From NCBI GenBank assembly GCA_016708435.1, contig JADJFV010000005.1:186001-250000 (forward strand): DNA of 64,000 bases, read 5' to 3'. The notes beneath the pieces were generated by a model. The model ran no database searches and was not told the DNA's origin. It worked only from the letters and a program-made list of their open reading frames with translations. The DNA comes from Leptospiraceae bacterium. GTDB lineage: Bacteria; Spirochaetota; Leptospiria; Leptospirales; Leptospiraceae. Below are positions 42,940 to 52,379 of the stretch, one piece after another; positions within the stretch are counted from its first letter, which is position 1, and each line of letters opens with the position of its first letter. Both the position numbers and the translations under genes were made by a program.

Positions 42940-45666
42940 TTGAATTCTTTTTTCTATGATGACGGTATTAATTCCATTCTCGTGAATGTAACTGACTTTA
43001 TCCATTAGCTTTTCTACGAGGAATACACCGAAACCACCACGACGCTCACCTTTTAGATTGGCTTCTAAAGAAGGAGCGGGAACAGCAGAGCGGTCAAAGA
43101 ATTTTCCTTTGTCCTGAATCATGATAATGATAGAATCGTCTGTGAATTTAACAGCACAGTCGAAGGTAGGATTAGGAAGCTTTGTGTCTTTATAGGAATG
43201 CATCACAACGTTAGTTGCTGCTTCATCGTAGCAGAGTAGAATATCATCGCATAGAAATTCGGCTAGATTACGAATCTTAATTGTTTCAAATAGGAAATCA
43301 CGAAACTTAGGTATAGATGCATTATTCGCTGGAAATGTTTTTCGGAATTGGTAGTCATCATTGAATTTTAATATAAGAACAGTGAAGTCATCGAACTGCT
43401 CTGTAGTTTGAGAGTAATCCACGATTTCTTTGTATACTTCTTCGATGATTTCCTGAGGGTGTTTATTTCTACGCTTAATGATTTCTTGAACAAATCTTTC
43501 TAGACCAAACTCAACATCATCTTTGTCCTTTTCTTCGATAGCACCGTCTGTATAGAGAACAACCATATCTCCTGACTTTGGTTTGATTCTTCCGCCTACA
43601 TATTTCATCGAAGGAATTACTCCAAGAGGAGCACCGGTCCCTTTTATGAACTCATAGCTATTATCCGCTTTAATCCAAATTTGATCATTATGACCGGCTG
43701 AGGCAAATTCTATTTCCATAATGGATGGATCATAGTGAATGAAGAAAAGAGTAACAAACATTCCCGATTGAGAATCTTCATAGATAAGTGAATTAGCTGC
43801 TTTTAATAATTCAGCAGGATTCATCTCGTGGTTACGACTGAGTGTGCGCATGACAGAAGAACTCATTGCCATGAATATTGCTGCTGGAAGGCTCTTACCG
43901 GAAACGTCTGCAATTAGAAAGGAAAATTGTCCGTCTTCGTATTTATAGAAGTCATAGAAGTCCCCGGATACTTCTTTTGCCGGAACTGATTTTACTCCTA
44001 GTTCAAAGTTAGATCCAGATGGAATTTTCGATGGCAAAATATTATTTTGAATATTGCGGGTAATCTCTATTTCCTTCTGCATTGCTTTCTTTGCGATCAT
44101 ATCTGCATTGAGCTTAATGTTCTCGTATCCTTTAATGAATTGAGAAGAAATAGTTTGGAGCAAACGAAGATTATTTTCTTTGAAAAATGTATTGTCAATT
44201 CTCTCAGAAATACAAATCGCCCCAAACGGTTTCTGGTTATTACCCAGTAGAGGTAGAACGATAAAGGAATCTTTCAGGAATTTCTTGTCTAAAAGGTCAG
44301 CGTCTTCATCAACAATATAAGATTCTTTCAGTAAGATTTTATTTTCAATGATTGCATGAACGATAAGTGAGTCTCTTGGGAATGTTTCATGGGATTTGTC
44401 TTCAACACCATCTATAAAAGACCATAGATTTAGCTTTTCTTTGTTTTGATCGATTATGAGGATAACAGCACGTTTGGCGTCAAGCTCTCTAACTACGATA
44501 CGGATTGATTTACGAATTAAATCTTGTTCGTCTTTGGATTCTAGAACTGCTTTTCCTAAATCAAAAAGACTTCCCAGTTCACTTACTTTTTTTTCTAATT
44601 CTCGGTTTGTTTTTTCAAGGTTATCAAGGAGTCTTGTCTTTTGAATTGCTACAGCCGCCGCATCTGAGAAACTAAGAAATAATTCAATATCACTATCGTT
44701 GAAGTTATTTCGGTCAATGGTGTTAATTCCTTCCATGACTCCAATGACTTCGTCGTCTGCGATTAAGGGGGCAGCTAAAATATTACGCGTTGTAAAATCG
44801 GAGGCTTTATCTACTACTTTGTAAACACGGTCATCATTTTGTGCATCGTTGATAATCATTGGCACGCGGGTAACGGCGACTGTCCCCGCAATTCCTTTAC
44901 CCATAGGCACACGGATTTTTTGGATTTCTTCTTCTTTTTCTCCTGCGACAATATGAAAATACAATTCATTCTTTGCTTTGTCAACGAGTAAGATAGAGCA
45001 GGATTCTGTTCTGAATACACTCTTTACAGATTCCATTACGTCTTTTAATAGATTGGTAAGATGACGAGAAGAGTTGATTAATCCAGACACTCGAATTACT
45101 TCTTTGAGTAAAAATTCTAAGCGAGTATTTTTTTGAAGGTTGTCTGTTGAATTGAGTAAAAGCTGAATTGCTGTTGTGAAGTGTAAAAAGATTTCTCCGT
45201 TTTCAGGAAGAACGAGCGAGTCCTTTAAGAGTCTACTTAATGTTTTGGAGTAAACAGAGATTAGCTCAAAGTCATTAGTAGAAAAGTTTTCGAAGTGATT
45301 GATTCCTGCGAGTAGAAAAACTCCAATCGATGTAGCTTCATCTCCTAGAAAGCATGAAATATAGGTCTGGTCTGCATCAATCTTGGAACCGGGAATGGTT
45401 GAATTTTTTTTAATTCGAAAACTTCTTTTCTCTCTGAAGGAGTGATTCGCTAATAACCGTGCTTCTTCTGATAAAGTCTCTGCGCCAAAACTTTTAAGAG
45501 TATTTTTCTCATCTAGAAAAAATAAAAAGCCAGATTTTGCTCCGACATTTTTTATTGCTTCATTTAAGATTAATACAAAAACCTGTGTTAGGTTTTCATT
45601 TTCTTTGACCGATGCAGTTCCTCCAGAGTTACTTTGAAGGAGAGTTAAAAGAGTAGATTGCAGCAA
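42937..45666 (-). CDS. Three-GAF, SpoIIE-type phosphatase with C-terminal HATPase domain
   Basis: 909 residues from a TTG, 4 bp after the upstream coiled-coil gene. GAF-like domains at about 20-180, 200-350 (SCSILLVDKAKNELYFHIVA, GKGIAGTVAVTRVPMIINDA) and 370-520, a linker, then PP2C/SpoIIE (550-760: AKEVSGDFYDFYKYEDGQFS, FLIADVSGKSLPAAIFMAMS, VVLYTDGAIEEKDKDDVEFG), then an RsbW-like HATPase (LCYDEAATNVVMHSYKDTKL, GGFGVFLVEKLMDKVSYI). It combines the switch phosphatase and the kinase fold in one chain, so it likely acts on an anti-anti-sigma factor not encoded here. Confidence 0.9.
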   Translation of the reverse strand: MLQSTLLTLLQSNSGGTASVKENENLTQVFVLILNEAIKNVGAKSGFLFFLDEKNTLKSFGAETLSEEARLLANHSFREKRSFRIKKNSTIPGSKIDADQTYISCFLGDEATSIGVFLLAGINHFENFSTNDFELISVYSKTLSRLLKDSLVLPENGEIFLHFTTAIQLLLNSTDNLQKNTRLEFLLKEVIRVSGLINSSRHLTNLLKDVMESVKSVFRTESCSILLVDKAKNELYFHIVAGEKEEEIQKIRVPMGKGIAGTVAVTRVPMIINDAQNDDRVYKVVDKASDFTTRNILAAPLIADDEVIGVMEGINTIDRNNFNDSDIELFLSFSDAAAVAIQKTRLLDNLEKTNRELEKKVSELGSLFDLGKAVLESKDEQDLIRKSIRIVVRELDAKRAVILIIDQNKEKLNLWSFIDGVEDKSHETFPRDSLIVHAIIENKILLKESYIVDEDADLLDKKFLKDSFIVLPLLGNNQKPFGAICISERIDNTFFKENNLRLLQTISSQFIKGYENIKLNADMIAKKAMQKEIEITRNIQNNILPSKIPSGSNFELGVKSVPAKEVSGDFYDFYKYEDGQFSFLIADVSGKSLPAAIFMAMSSSVMRTLSRNHEMNPAELLKAANSLIYEDSQSGMFVTLFFIHYDPSIMEIEFASAGHNDQIWIKADNSYEFIKGTGAPLGVIPSMKYVGGRIKPKSGDMVVLYTDGAIEEKDKDDVEFGLERFVQEIIKRRNKHPQEIIEEVYKEIVDYSQTTEQFDDFTVLILKFNDDYQFRKTFPANNASIPKFRDFLFETIKIRNLAEFLCDDILLCYDEAATNVVMHSYKDTKLPNPTFDCAVKFTDDSIIIMIQDKGKFFDRSAVPAPSLEANLKGERRGGFGVFLVEKLMDKVSYIHENGINTVIIEKRIQ

Positions 45667-45670
45667 ACGT

Positions 45671-45976
45671 TTATGAAAAGTTCAGCTTAAGAGTTTCTTC
45701 TCGGAGCTTTTTGTTAGCTTGTTCTAGCTCTTTGATTTTATCGAGCGCATTCATAAGCTCATCTCTTGAAATATTAGAAACTATATCGGAAGCTTGCATT
45801 GTTTGTTGTGCGTTTTTCATTTCAGATGAAGAATAATCAATAATAGACTCATACATTTTAATAATTTGATCTGCATTCGAAAGTTCTTTTTCATTGAGTT
45901 TCAGAACTTTTTCATAGCCTTTGATGATGTCGCTTTGAGCCATCACTTTCTTTTGTAAACTTTCTATCGTTTCCAT
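45671..45976 (-). CDS. Coiled-coil partner of the SpoIIE protein
   Basis: 101 residues from the ATG at 45976 with AAGGTG upstream. Nearly all helical with heptad patterns (LQKKVMAQSDIIKGYEKVLK, LNEKELSNADQIIKMYESII, LDKIKELEQANKKLREETLK). No enzyme motif. Its close spacing to the next gene suggests a shared complex or coupled translation. Confidence 0.75.
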   Translation of the reverse strand: METIESLQKKVMAQSDIIKGYEKVLKLNEKELSNADQIIKMYESIIDYSSSEMKNAQQTMQASDIVSNISRDELMNALDKIKELEQANKKLREETLKLNFS

Positions 45977-46048
45977 AAAAATCACCTTTTAAATATAAAA
46001 CTTAAATTGACACATAGGATATAGTTTTGAAACTCATACTATACCTAC

Positions 46049-46121
46049 GGGGACGTAGCTCAGCTGGGAGAGCATTTGCATGGCATGCAAGAGGTCGGGG
46101 GTTCGATCCCCCTCGTCTCCA
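46049..46121 (+). tRNA. tRNA-Ala (GGC)
   Basis: 73 bases forming a full cloverleaf. Acceptor GGGGACG/CGTCTCC, D arm AGCTCAGCTGGGAGAGC, anticodon stem TTTGC/GCAAG with loop ATGGCAT (anticodon GGC), T arm GGGGG-TTCGATC-CCCCC, discriminator A. The 3' CCA is not encoded. Confidence 0.97.
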
Positions 46122-46246
46122 ATCTAAAATTACGTCTACATAATTTCTATTGATTATTGATTGTATGTCAATGTTTTTTTTGCTTGCTTGAATTTTTCAT
46201 TTATATTTTGAGAATGGATATTATCGTAACTATCAGGTTAAAATTT

Positions 46247-46415
46247 GCCACAGAGACACAAAGGCACAGAGAAAGATTGAGGGTATTGGATTTCAATGAA
46301 TAATGCATACGTTGTATTTAATATTTTCAAAAGAATGAATCTACCTAGAGATTATAAGGGTAGTAAAAATGAATTCAATCCTCTTAATCTCTGTGTCTCA
46401 GTGCCTCTGTGGCAG
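46247..46415. repeat. CACAGAG-type long inverted repeat before def
   Basis: GCCACAGAGACACAAAGGCA with CAGAGAAAGATTGAGGGTAT at the left and the inverted ATTCAATCCTCTTAATCTCT with GTGTCTCAGTGCCTCTGTGG at the right, around 90 bp of AT-rich DNA without a gene. It has the shape of a small non-coding mobile element, but no target-site duplication was identified. Confidence 0.65.
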
Positions 46416-46444
46416 GCTTATTAGTTTATACATTTGGAGAATTT

Positions 46445-46981
46445 ATGGCTGCGAGAAAAGTCCTTAGATTAGGCGATCCTGTACTTAGAAAAATGAGTCA
46501 GGCTATTACGGAAGACGAAACAAAGACCAAAGAGTTTAAAAAGCTGATTAAAGACATGTTTGATACTATGAAGTTTGAAAATGGAGTGGGATTAGCAGCA
46601 CCACAAATCGGTGTTTTGAAACGGTTAGTAGTAGTTGGAGTTGAAAACTCAGAGCGTTATCCGGGCACACCCGATATTGAAGAAAGAATTCTAATCAATC
46701 CAGTCATAACAGCTTTAGCACCACCGGGAGCAGGTTTTTGGGAAGGATGTCTCTCTGTTCCTGGAATGAGAGGACTCGTAGAGCGACCTAACAAAATCAA
46801 AATAGAATGGTATGACGAAAAATGGAATCATCATTCTGAAATTGCGGAAGGCTATAGAGCAATCGTATTCCAACATGAATGCGATCATCTAGATGGAGTT
46901 CTCTATGTGGATAGACTCAAAGACTCAAAACTATTTGGTTATACGGATGTGATTGATACGCATGGCAATGAACTTGACTAA
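46445..46981 (+). CDS. def: Peptide deformylase
   Basis: 178 residues from the ATG at 46445 (GGAGAATTT upstream); the frame is open 36 bp further upstream, but that part is the repeat. Removes formyl from nascent N-terminal Met. All three motifs are present: GVGLAAPQIG, EGCLSVPGMRG (Cys) and QHECDHLDGVLYVDRL (HExxH as HECDH). Confidence 0.96.
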   Translation: MAARKVLRLGDPVLRKMSQAITEDETKTKEFKKLIKDMFDTMKFENGVGLAAPQIGVLKRLVVVGVENSERYPGTPDIEERILINPVITALAPPGAGFWEGCLSVPGMRGLVERPNKIKIEWYDEKWNHHSEIAEGYRAIVFQHECDHLDGVLYVDRLKDSKLFGYTDVIDTHGNELD

Positions 46982-47104
46982 AAACAAATAAGATTTACCT
47001 ACACGAGAAAGCTAAGGCGTAAAGAAAAGAGATTGCCAATAAACTCAAAAATCTCTGCAAACTTGCAACCTCTACGATTAAACTTTTCTTAGTCTTTCCT
47101 TTAA

Positions 47105-47860
47105 ATGAAAATATATATACAAACTTTATTCCTATTTTTCTTTTCCATTTCTTTGTTGGCAACTGATGAGGATAATCAGGATAAACCCTCCTACCATAAA
47201 GGAAAAATTCTAACCGATATTGGTTTTGCTAATCTTAGCTCTGAAGTTTCTTCGCGTTCAAATCCGAATACGTTTACTTCCCTCTACTTTTTATATGATG
47301 TAAGGCCATTACTGCTTTCCTCGAATACCCAAAGCGTTGAACTCGGATTGTATAAATATGCAAGTTATAGTAAGCCTGAGATTGAAAATTACAATTCCAG
47401 ACTAGGTGTAGAATATGCCATCTTCGATTGGTTGGGAATTGGTGCATCGGTTTCCGCGACGCGTGTCAGAATTACTAAGATTACTCCCGGTAGTTATCTT
47501 ACTGCAACGTCTAGTTTTTTTCTGCCAACTTCTCCAAATGGCAAGCCTCCTACAATCAGTGATTATTTTAGTTTTAGCAGACAGGAATTTAGAATTAACT
47601 TCGCTACCATTGACTTAGAGGCAAGTTTACATTATCCTTATAAAATCTTCGATCCATACTTTAGATTCGGGTATGGGGCTACACCCGGTTATCCCGGTGT
47701 TTATAAGACTTCTATTGTAGGTGGACTTAGAATATTTTGGGAGAATTCTTATTTCCAAACAGAATACATTCAAGATTTTCTGTATGGTATTCGAATTCAG
47801 CAGACTGATTATTTACTGGAACGAGGATTTCGACTTGGTATTGGCTATTCCTGGTTTTAA
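47105..47860 (+). CDS. Probable outer-membrane beta-barrel protein
   Basis: 251 residues. Signal peptide TLFLFFFSISLLATDED, then alternating strands with Tyr/Phe ends (TFTSLYFLYDVRPLLL, LGVEYAIFDWLGIGASVSAT, FDPYFRFGYGATPGYPGVYK) and a final strand RLGIGYSWF ending in Phe, as expected for BAM substrates. Family not recognised. Confidence 0.7.
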   Translation: MKIYIQTLFLFFFSISLLATDEDNQDKPSYHKGKILTDIGFANLSSEVSSRSNPNTFTSLYFLYDVRPLLLSSNTQSVELGLYKYASYSKPEIENYNSRLGVEYAIFDWLGIGASVSATRVRITKITPGSYLTATSSFFLPTSPNGKPPTISDYFSFSRQEFRINFATIDLEASLHYPYKIFDPYFRFGYGATPGYPGVYKTSIVGGLRIFWENSYFQTEYIQDFLYGIRIQQTDYLLERGFRLGIGYSWF

Positions 47861-47986
47861 AAATATTTAGGGATTGGTTTTCCTTTGTTAAAAAAGATAT
47901 TGACTTGTAAGTCTACCTAGCACAGGTTTTTTAGGTAAAGGTTTTAAATCGAGAAAGCTCTAGGGTTTAATGCTGAGGATTTTTGA

Positions 47987-49111
47987 ATGAAGTTAGTAAT
48001 TGATAAAGAAAAATTAAAGAGTATTCAAGATGAAAAAGCCACGGAGAAAAAATACACACTCCTGCTCGTTGACGATGAACCTGCCAATATTGAAGCTCTC
48101 ACAATGATCTTGGAAGACACCTACAATATTATAAAAGCCTACACAGGCGATGAAGCACTTGCTTTTATTAAGGAAGACCCTAATCCTTCTAGAATTCATT
48201 TGATTATCTCTGATCAGAGAATGCCCGGTATGAGTGGCGTTGAATTTTTAAAGCAGACAATCGCCATTATCCCCAGATCCATTCGAATGATACTCACCGG
48301 CTTTACTGATATCAATGACATCATTGATTCCATCAATGAAGGAAAGGTCTATAAATTTCTTACAAAGCCTATTGAGCCGAAAGATTTGATTATCTCTATC
48401 CAAAGAGCTTTAGAAGCATATGAGTTAGAAAAACAAAATATCATCTTAATTGAGCAACTAAAAGAGATGAATGAAAACTTAGAAAAATTAGTTCAGGAAA
48501 GAACTGAACAATTACAAGAGTCTCTAACTATTTTACAAAAACAAAAAGAAGAACTAGAATATCTTTCCAATTTTCAAGACACACTCGTCAATGAGTTGGA
48601 AGTATTGTCTATTACAGATCCTCTGACCGGCCTGGCTAATCGTCGTTGGCTTGAATCATTTGCTAAAGAAGAGTGCGAAAAAGCATTTCGTAAAAAAGAT
48701 GAAATTTCCGTAATCATGTTAGACATTGATCATTTTAAACGGTATAATGATTTTTATGGACATGCAATGGGAGACAAATGCATTAAGACTGTTGCTGAGA
48801 TCATCAAGAAAAGTATTCGTCCTAAGACCGACCTAGCCGCTCGCTATGGTGGAGAAGAGTTCTGTTGCGTTCTAACTAAGACTGGATTAGAGGAAGCATG
48901 GAAAATTGCTGAATCTATGATACAAGGTCTAAAAGCCGAAGCTATTCCACACGAAAAATCCGACACTTCAAGCATGGTAACCATTAGTCTTGGGGTTTAT
49001 TCTGCTTTGCCTACAGATGAAGGCGCTTGGAAAGAATTGATTTTACGAGCGGATGATTACCTATACAAAGCAAAAACAAATGGTCGCAATCAAGTATGGT
49101 ATAAAGAATAA
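47987..49111 (+). CDS. Receiver-GGDEF diguanylate cyclase
   Basis: 374 residues. Receiver domain (22-140: TLLLVDDEPANIEALTMILE, IISDQRMPGMSG, LTGFTDINDIID, FLTKPIEPKDL), a coiled-coil linker (145-200), then GGDEF (205-370: ITDPLTGLANRRWLESFAKE, LDIDHFKRYNDFYGHAMGDK, ARYGGEEF). GGEEF is an active form. The inhibitory RxxD site is PKTD here, so product inhibition may be lost. Followed 20 bp later by a histidine kinase gene. Confidence 0.93.
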   Translation: MKLVIDKEKLKSIQDEKATEKKYTLLLVDDEPANIEALTMILEDTYNIIKAYTGDEALAFIKEDPNPSRIHLIISDQRMPGMSGVEFLKQTIAIIPRSIRMILTGFTDINDIIDSINEGKVYKFLTKPIEPKDLIISIQRALEAYELEKQNIILIEQLKEMNENLEKLVQERTEQLQESLTILQKQKEELEYLSNFQDTLVNELEVLSITDPLTGLANRRWLESFAKEECEKAFRKKDEISVIMLDIDHFKRYNDFYGHAMGDKCIKTVAEIIKKSIRPKTDLAARYGGEEFCCVLTKTGLEEAWKIAESMIQGLKAEAIPHEKSDTSSMVTISLGVYSALPTDEGAWKELILRADDYLYKAKTNGRNQVWYKE

Positions 49112-49131
49112 GTTTACCACTTAGCAACGCC

Positions 49132-50796
49132 GTGAAACAACAAATCAAGCAGTTTTCTAACAAGATTTTAATTTATGAAGAAGAACCGTCAGTTAGAAAT
49201 AAAATCATTCATACCCTAACGGCTAAAGGATATTTTCCTGAAAAAGTTGAAACAGTCACAGACATACTTCTAATTCTAAAAAACGATATTCCCTGTTTAT
49301 TAATTCTTGATTTATCGGGGAGCGAAATTCTTTCTTTCTTAGAAAAGAATGATTTATCGAATGAACTACCAATTCTTTTTTTATGTAAAGAATTTGATCT
49401 AATCAACAGTAAGGAATTTCCTGAAAGAGTTACGGATACTATACATAAGCCGATTAGAGCCAAAGAGCTTTTATATAGAGTTAAGAACCTAATAAACCTT
49501 AACCATACGTTCCATGACCTAAGGAAAGAGAAACTTGAATTGGAAATAGATATGAAAGTTCAGAGATTAATTGAATCAGAACTCCTTGAAAAAGAAAATC
49601 GTCTCGCTACAATTCTAGATAGTGTAGAGGCATTTATTTATATTAAAGATACACATTATCGATACCAATATGCAAATAAAAAGGTTTGCGATTTATTTCA
49701 TCAGTCGCTTGAAGATATTATCAATAAGGATGATTATGAATTTTTTGATAGTGAAACGGCGACTAATCTACGACAGAATGATCGAAGAATCATTGATTAC
49801 GGAGAGAGAATTGAGGAGGAGGAAATAAATACAGGAAAGAATGGTTTAATTACTAACGCATTTCTTTCTGTGAAACTTCCATTATATAAAGAAGACGGAA
49901 CCGTCTATGCGTTAAGCGGCATATCAACAGAAATCACAAAGCATAAGCAGGCTGAAGATAAACTAAAGCGTGCTTTAGCTCAGTTAGAGGAACAACATAC
50001 ACAATTAAAGTCTACACAAGCTCAATTAGTGCAAGCAGAAAAGATGGCAGGGCTTGGAACGTTAGTCGCCGGTGTAGCACATGAAGTAAACAATCCAACA
50101 AATTATATTTTCTTAAGCTCTAAGGCATTGGAGCGAGATTTGATTACATTTAAAGAAGAAGTGATTCAATTGATGGTGGGTAGTGAATCGAATGTAATCA
50201 AATACTTTGAGGATAACTTCAATAAGTTTCAAAGGTCACTATCAAACATTCTCGAAGGTGGTGAGCGGATAAGAATGATTGTCCAGGACTTGCGATCTTT
50301 TTCTAGACTCGATGAGGCAGAGAAGAAACACGCAAGTATATATGAAATATTGGATTCCACTCTAAGAATTGTTAAGATTCAGTATAAAAAAGAAATCAAG
50401 ATAAATATGGAGTCTTTCATTGATAAAAGTATTGAGTGTTATCCGGCGCAACTAGGACAAGTCTTTCTGAACGTTTTAATTAATTCCTGTCAGGCGATTT
50501 TGCAAAAAAAGAAAGATGTTAATGAGGTATTTGCTGGAAGAATAAAAATATCTGTTCAAAGTAATTATGATACAATAGAAGTAATCTTTGACGATAATGG
50601 CTGTGGTATGTCGGATGACGTTCGAAAGAAAATCTTTGAGCCTTTCTTTACGACTAAGCTTATTGGTCAGGGAACAGGACTTGGTATGTCAATTTCTTAT
50701 GGCATTATTCAAAAACACAATGGACAAATCACTGTAGAATCAGAAGTAAATGAGGGCACAAAGATTATGATCAGATTACCGATAGGCGGAATATAG
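49132..50796 (+). CDS. Histidine kinase with receiver and PAS domains
   Basis: 554 residues from a GTG. Degenerate receiver (10-125: LIYEEEPSVRNKIIHTLTAK, LLILDLSG, IHKPIRAKELLYRV; the Asp is present but the acid pair is reduced to Glu), PAS (155-275: YANKKVCDLFHQSLEDIINK), coiled coil, then kinase with VAGVAHEVNNPTNYIFLSSK (H box), FLNVLINSCQAI (N box), FDDNGCGMSDDVRKKIFEPF and GQGTGLGMSISYGIIQKHNG. The acceptor His matches the HPK4-like HEVNNP type. Confidence 0.92.
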   Translation: MKQQIKQFSNKILIYEEEPSVRNKIIHTLTAKGYFPEKVETVTDILLILKNDIPCLLILDLSGSEILSFLEKNDLSNELPILFLCKEFDLINSKEFPERVTDTIHKPIRAKELLYRVKNLINLNHTFHDLRKEKLELEIDMKVQRLIESELLEKENRLATILDSVEAFIYIKDTHYRYQYANKKVCDLFHQSLEDIINKDDYEFFDSETATNLRQNDRRIIDYGERIEEEEINTGKNGLITNAFLSVKLPLYKEDGTVYALSGISTEITKHKQAEDKLKRALAQLEEQHTQLKSTQAQLVQAEKMAGLGTLVAGVAHEVNNPTNYIFLSSKALERDLITFKEEVIQLMVGSESNVIKYFEDNFNKFQRSLSNILEGGERIRMIVQDLRSFSRLDEAEKKHASIYEILDSTLRIVKIQYKKEIKINMESFIDKSIECYPAQLGQVFLNVLINSCQAILQKKKDVNEVFAGRIKISVQSNYDTIEVIFDDNGCGMSDDVRKKIFEPFFTTKLIGQGTGLGMSISYGIIQKHNGQITVESEVNEGTKIMIRLPIGGI

Positions 50797-52062
50797 TTAA
50801 ATCTGTTTGAGTGAGGAAACTGTAATCGAAGTATTATTTAATTTTCTAGCTAGAATTCTAGAAAGATAAACTCCATACATTGGGTATTTTCGAATTGTAT
50901 CAATCCAATCTCTAGCAGAAATAAAAATTACTTGTGAAATAGTTTTGGCTTTAACCGTAGCGGTTCGTCTGTGTCTTAATAAGAATGCCATTTCTCCAAT
51001 GAAAACATCACTACTATCGAGGATACTAACGATTTTCCCATCAATCCATGCTTCGAATTCTCCCTTTACGATGAAATAGAGTCCATCGCTTTTGTCTCCT
51101 TTTTGAAATAGAAAATCTCCGGCAGATAATTCGATTACCTTATGATTTTCTAGTCCTTGCGGCAATTTAGAGTTAGTTGCATCATAGGAGATTTCTAGGG
51201 TAACTTTATTTCCGGGTTCATGGTAAGTGATTGAGTCGATAAAACATTTTGTCATTAGAATACCACGACCACTATAGCCTTTGACTTCTAAGAGATTAGC
51301 ATTTAGAAAGGATTTGAAATCAAAGCCTTTGCCCTTATCTGTAATCGTGATTGAAATCTTAGTCTCTAAAAGTTCGTATTCCAAAGTGACAATGCGGCTG
51401 GCTATCTTTGGGTCTTTCTTTTTTAATTCTACTAGCTCACGCATTTTGCGATCGTCTAGCATCCATTCTTTTTTTTCATCGGTTGTAATTTCACAATTTC
51501 CATGTTCAATGGCGTTTATGAGCATTTCATTTAAAGCGAATATAACGCCGTATTTCTTCTGAGTCTGAATAAGTCCTCTGTTTGCGAGGTTACTTGCGAT
51601 TAGCTCCGCATAAGCTTTCACGTCATCAATTTCAGATTGGATTACAAACAATCCTTTGGTTCCAATGTCCTGGATGATACCGGCTCTGAATAGGAGATTT
51701 TCGTTTCGCATGAGAACAGAAAGTATCTTTGGCATCTGGGTTAAAATTTCAAAGGGAGAAAAAATGTAAAAGAAAGGAAAGTCGATTGCGCCTAATTCTG
51801 ATTTGTCTTCCTTGATTCCAAATATGCCAGTATTACTGAGCCAATGATCGTGAGCAATCGTATGAAAAATCTTGGGAGTAGAAAAATCTATATCATCCAA
51901 ATCAAAGATAGCAAACTGAGGCATGATGTATTCTAAAAAATGAAGGGTCTCACCCGGCTCTTTGCTAACTACAAATTCAAAGTCTAGGAAAATATTTTCC
52001 GTCAGAGACTTTTCTATACTAGCTCCCAGCTCTTCGTTCTTAGAAAAAAATACTATCATCAT
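50797..52062 (-). CDS. HATPase and cyclic-nucleotide-binding domain protein
   Basis: 421 residues. A receiver-like N-terminus (3-120: VFFSKNEELGASIEKSLTEN; FAIFDLDDIDF) of uncertain activity, an RsbW-type HATPase_c (140-295: FALNEMLINAIEHGNCEITT, ITITDKGKGFDF, GYSGRGILMTKCFIDSITYH), then a cNMP-binding domain (300-415: ELSAGDFLFQKGDKSDGLYF, VFIGEMAFLLRHRRTATVKA). It lacks a DNA-binding domain. It may be an anti-sigma kinase gated by a cyclic nucleotide. Convergent with the kinase gene. Confidence 0.85.
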   Translation of the reverse strand: MMIVFFSKNEELGASIEKSLTENIFLDFEFVVSKEPGETLHFLEYIMPQFAIFDLDDIDFSTPKIFHTIAHDHWLSNTGIFGIKEDKSELGAIDFPFFYIFSPFEILTQMPKILSVLMRNENLLFRAGIIQDIGTKGLFVIQSEIDDVKAYAELIASNLANRGLIQTQKKYGVIFALNEMLINAIEHGNCEITTDEKKEWMLDDRKMRELVELKKKDPKIASRIVTLEYELLETKISITITDKGKGFDFKSFLNANLLEVKGYSGRGILMTKCFIDSITYHEPGNKVTLEISYDATNSKLPQGLENHKVIELSAGDFLFQKGDKSDGLYFIVKGEFEAWIDGKIVSILDSSDVFIGEMAFLLRHRRTATVKAKTISQVIFISARDWIDTIRKYPMYGVYLSRILARKLNNTSITVSSLKQI

Positions 52063-52193
52063 GGATTTGATACCTGGTTCAATATGAAAAGCAAACCAAA
52101 CTAATACAAGGATTTTTTTAATAAAGATTTACTGCTGTCTTGTATAGCTTGGCTAAAGAGCGATAAGTGGCAATGTCATTAAGATAAGGATTT

Positions 52194-52263
52194 TTCACCG
52201 CGAAGGGCGCGAAGATCACGAAGGGATTTATCAATGAATCCTGTCCTTTCTTCGCGTTTTTCC
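52194..52263. repeat. CACAGAG-type repeat variant
   Basis: CACCGCGAAGGGCGCGAAGA followed by TCACGAAGGG is closest to the left arm at 12026; TCTTCGCG-type pieces follow as an inverted arm. The rest of 52063-52379 is AT-rich with no gene. Confidence 0.5.
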
Positions 52264-52379
52264 TCTCTTCGCTTAGTAGCTCACCAACAGCCGAGCTATG
52301 TGGTTAATTCTTTTTCTTTATAAGAACTTTACAAAATAATGCTTACTATTTAAGTAGTATATATACAAAGGAGTAAAAG

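Noticed and set aside
46409..46444. N-terminal extension of peptide deformylase
   Set aside because: This part is translated from the CACAGAG repeat; the ATG at 46445 has a proper ribosome site and the conserved start.
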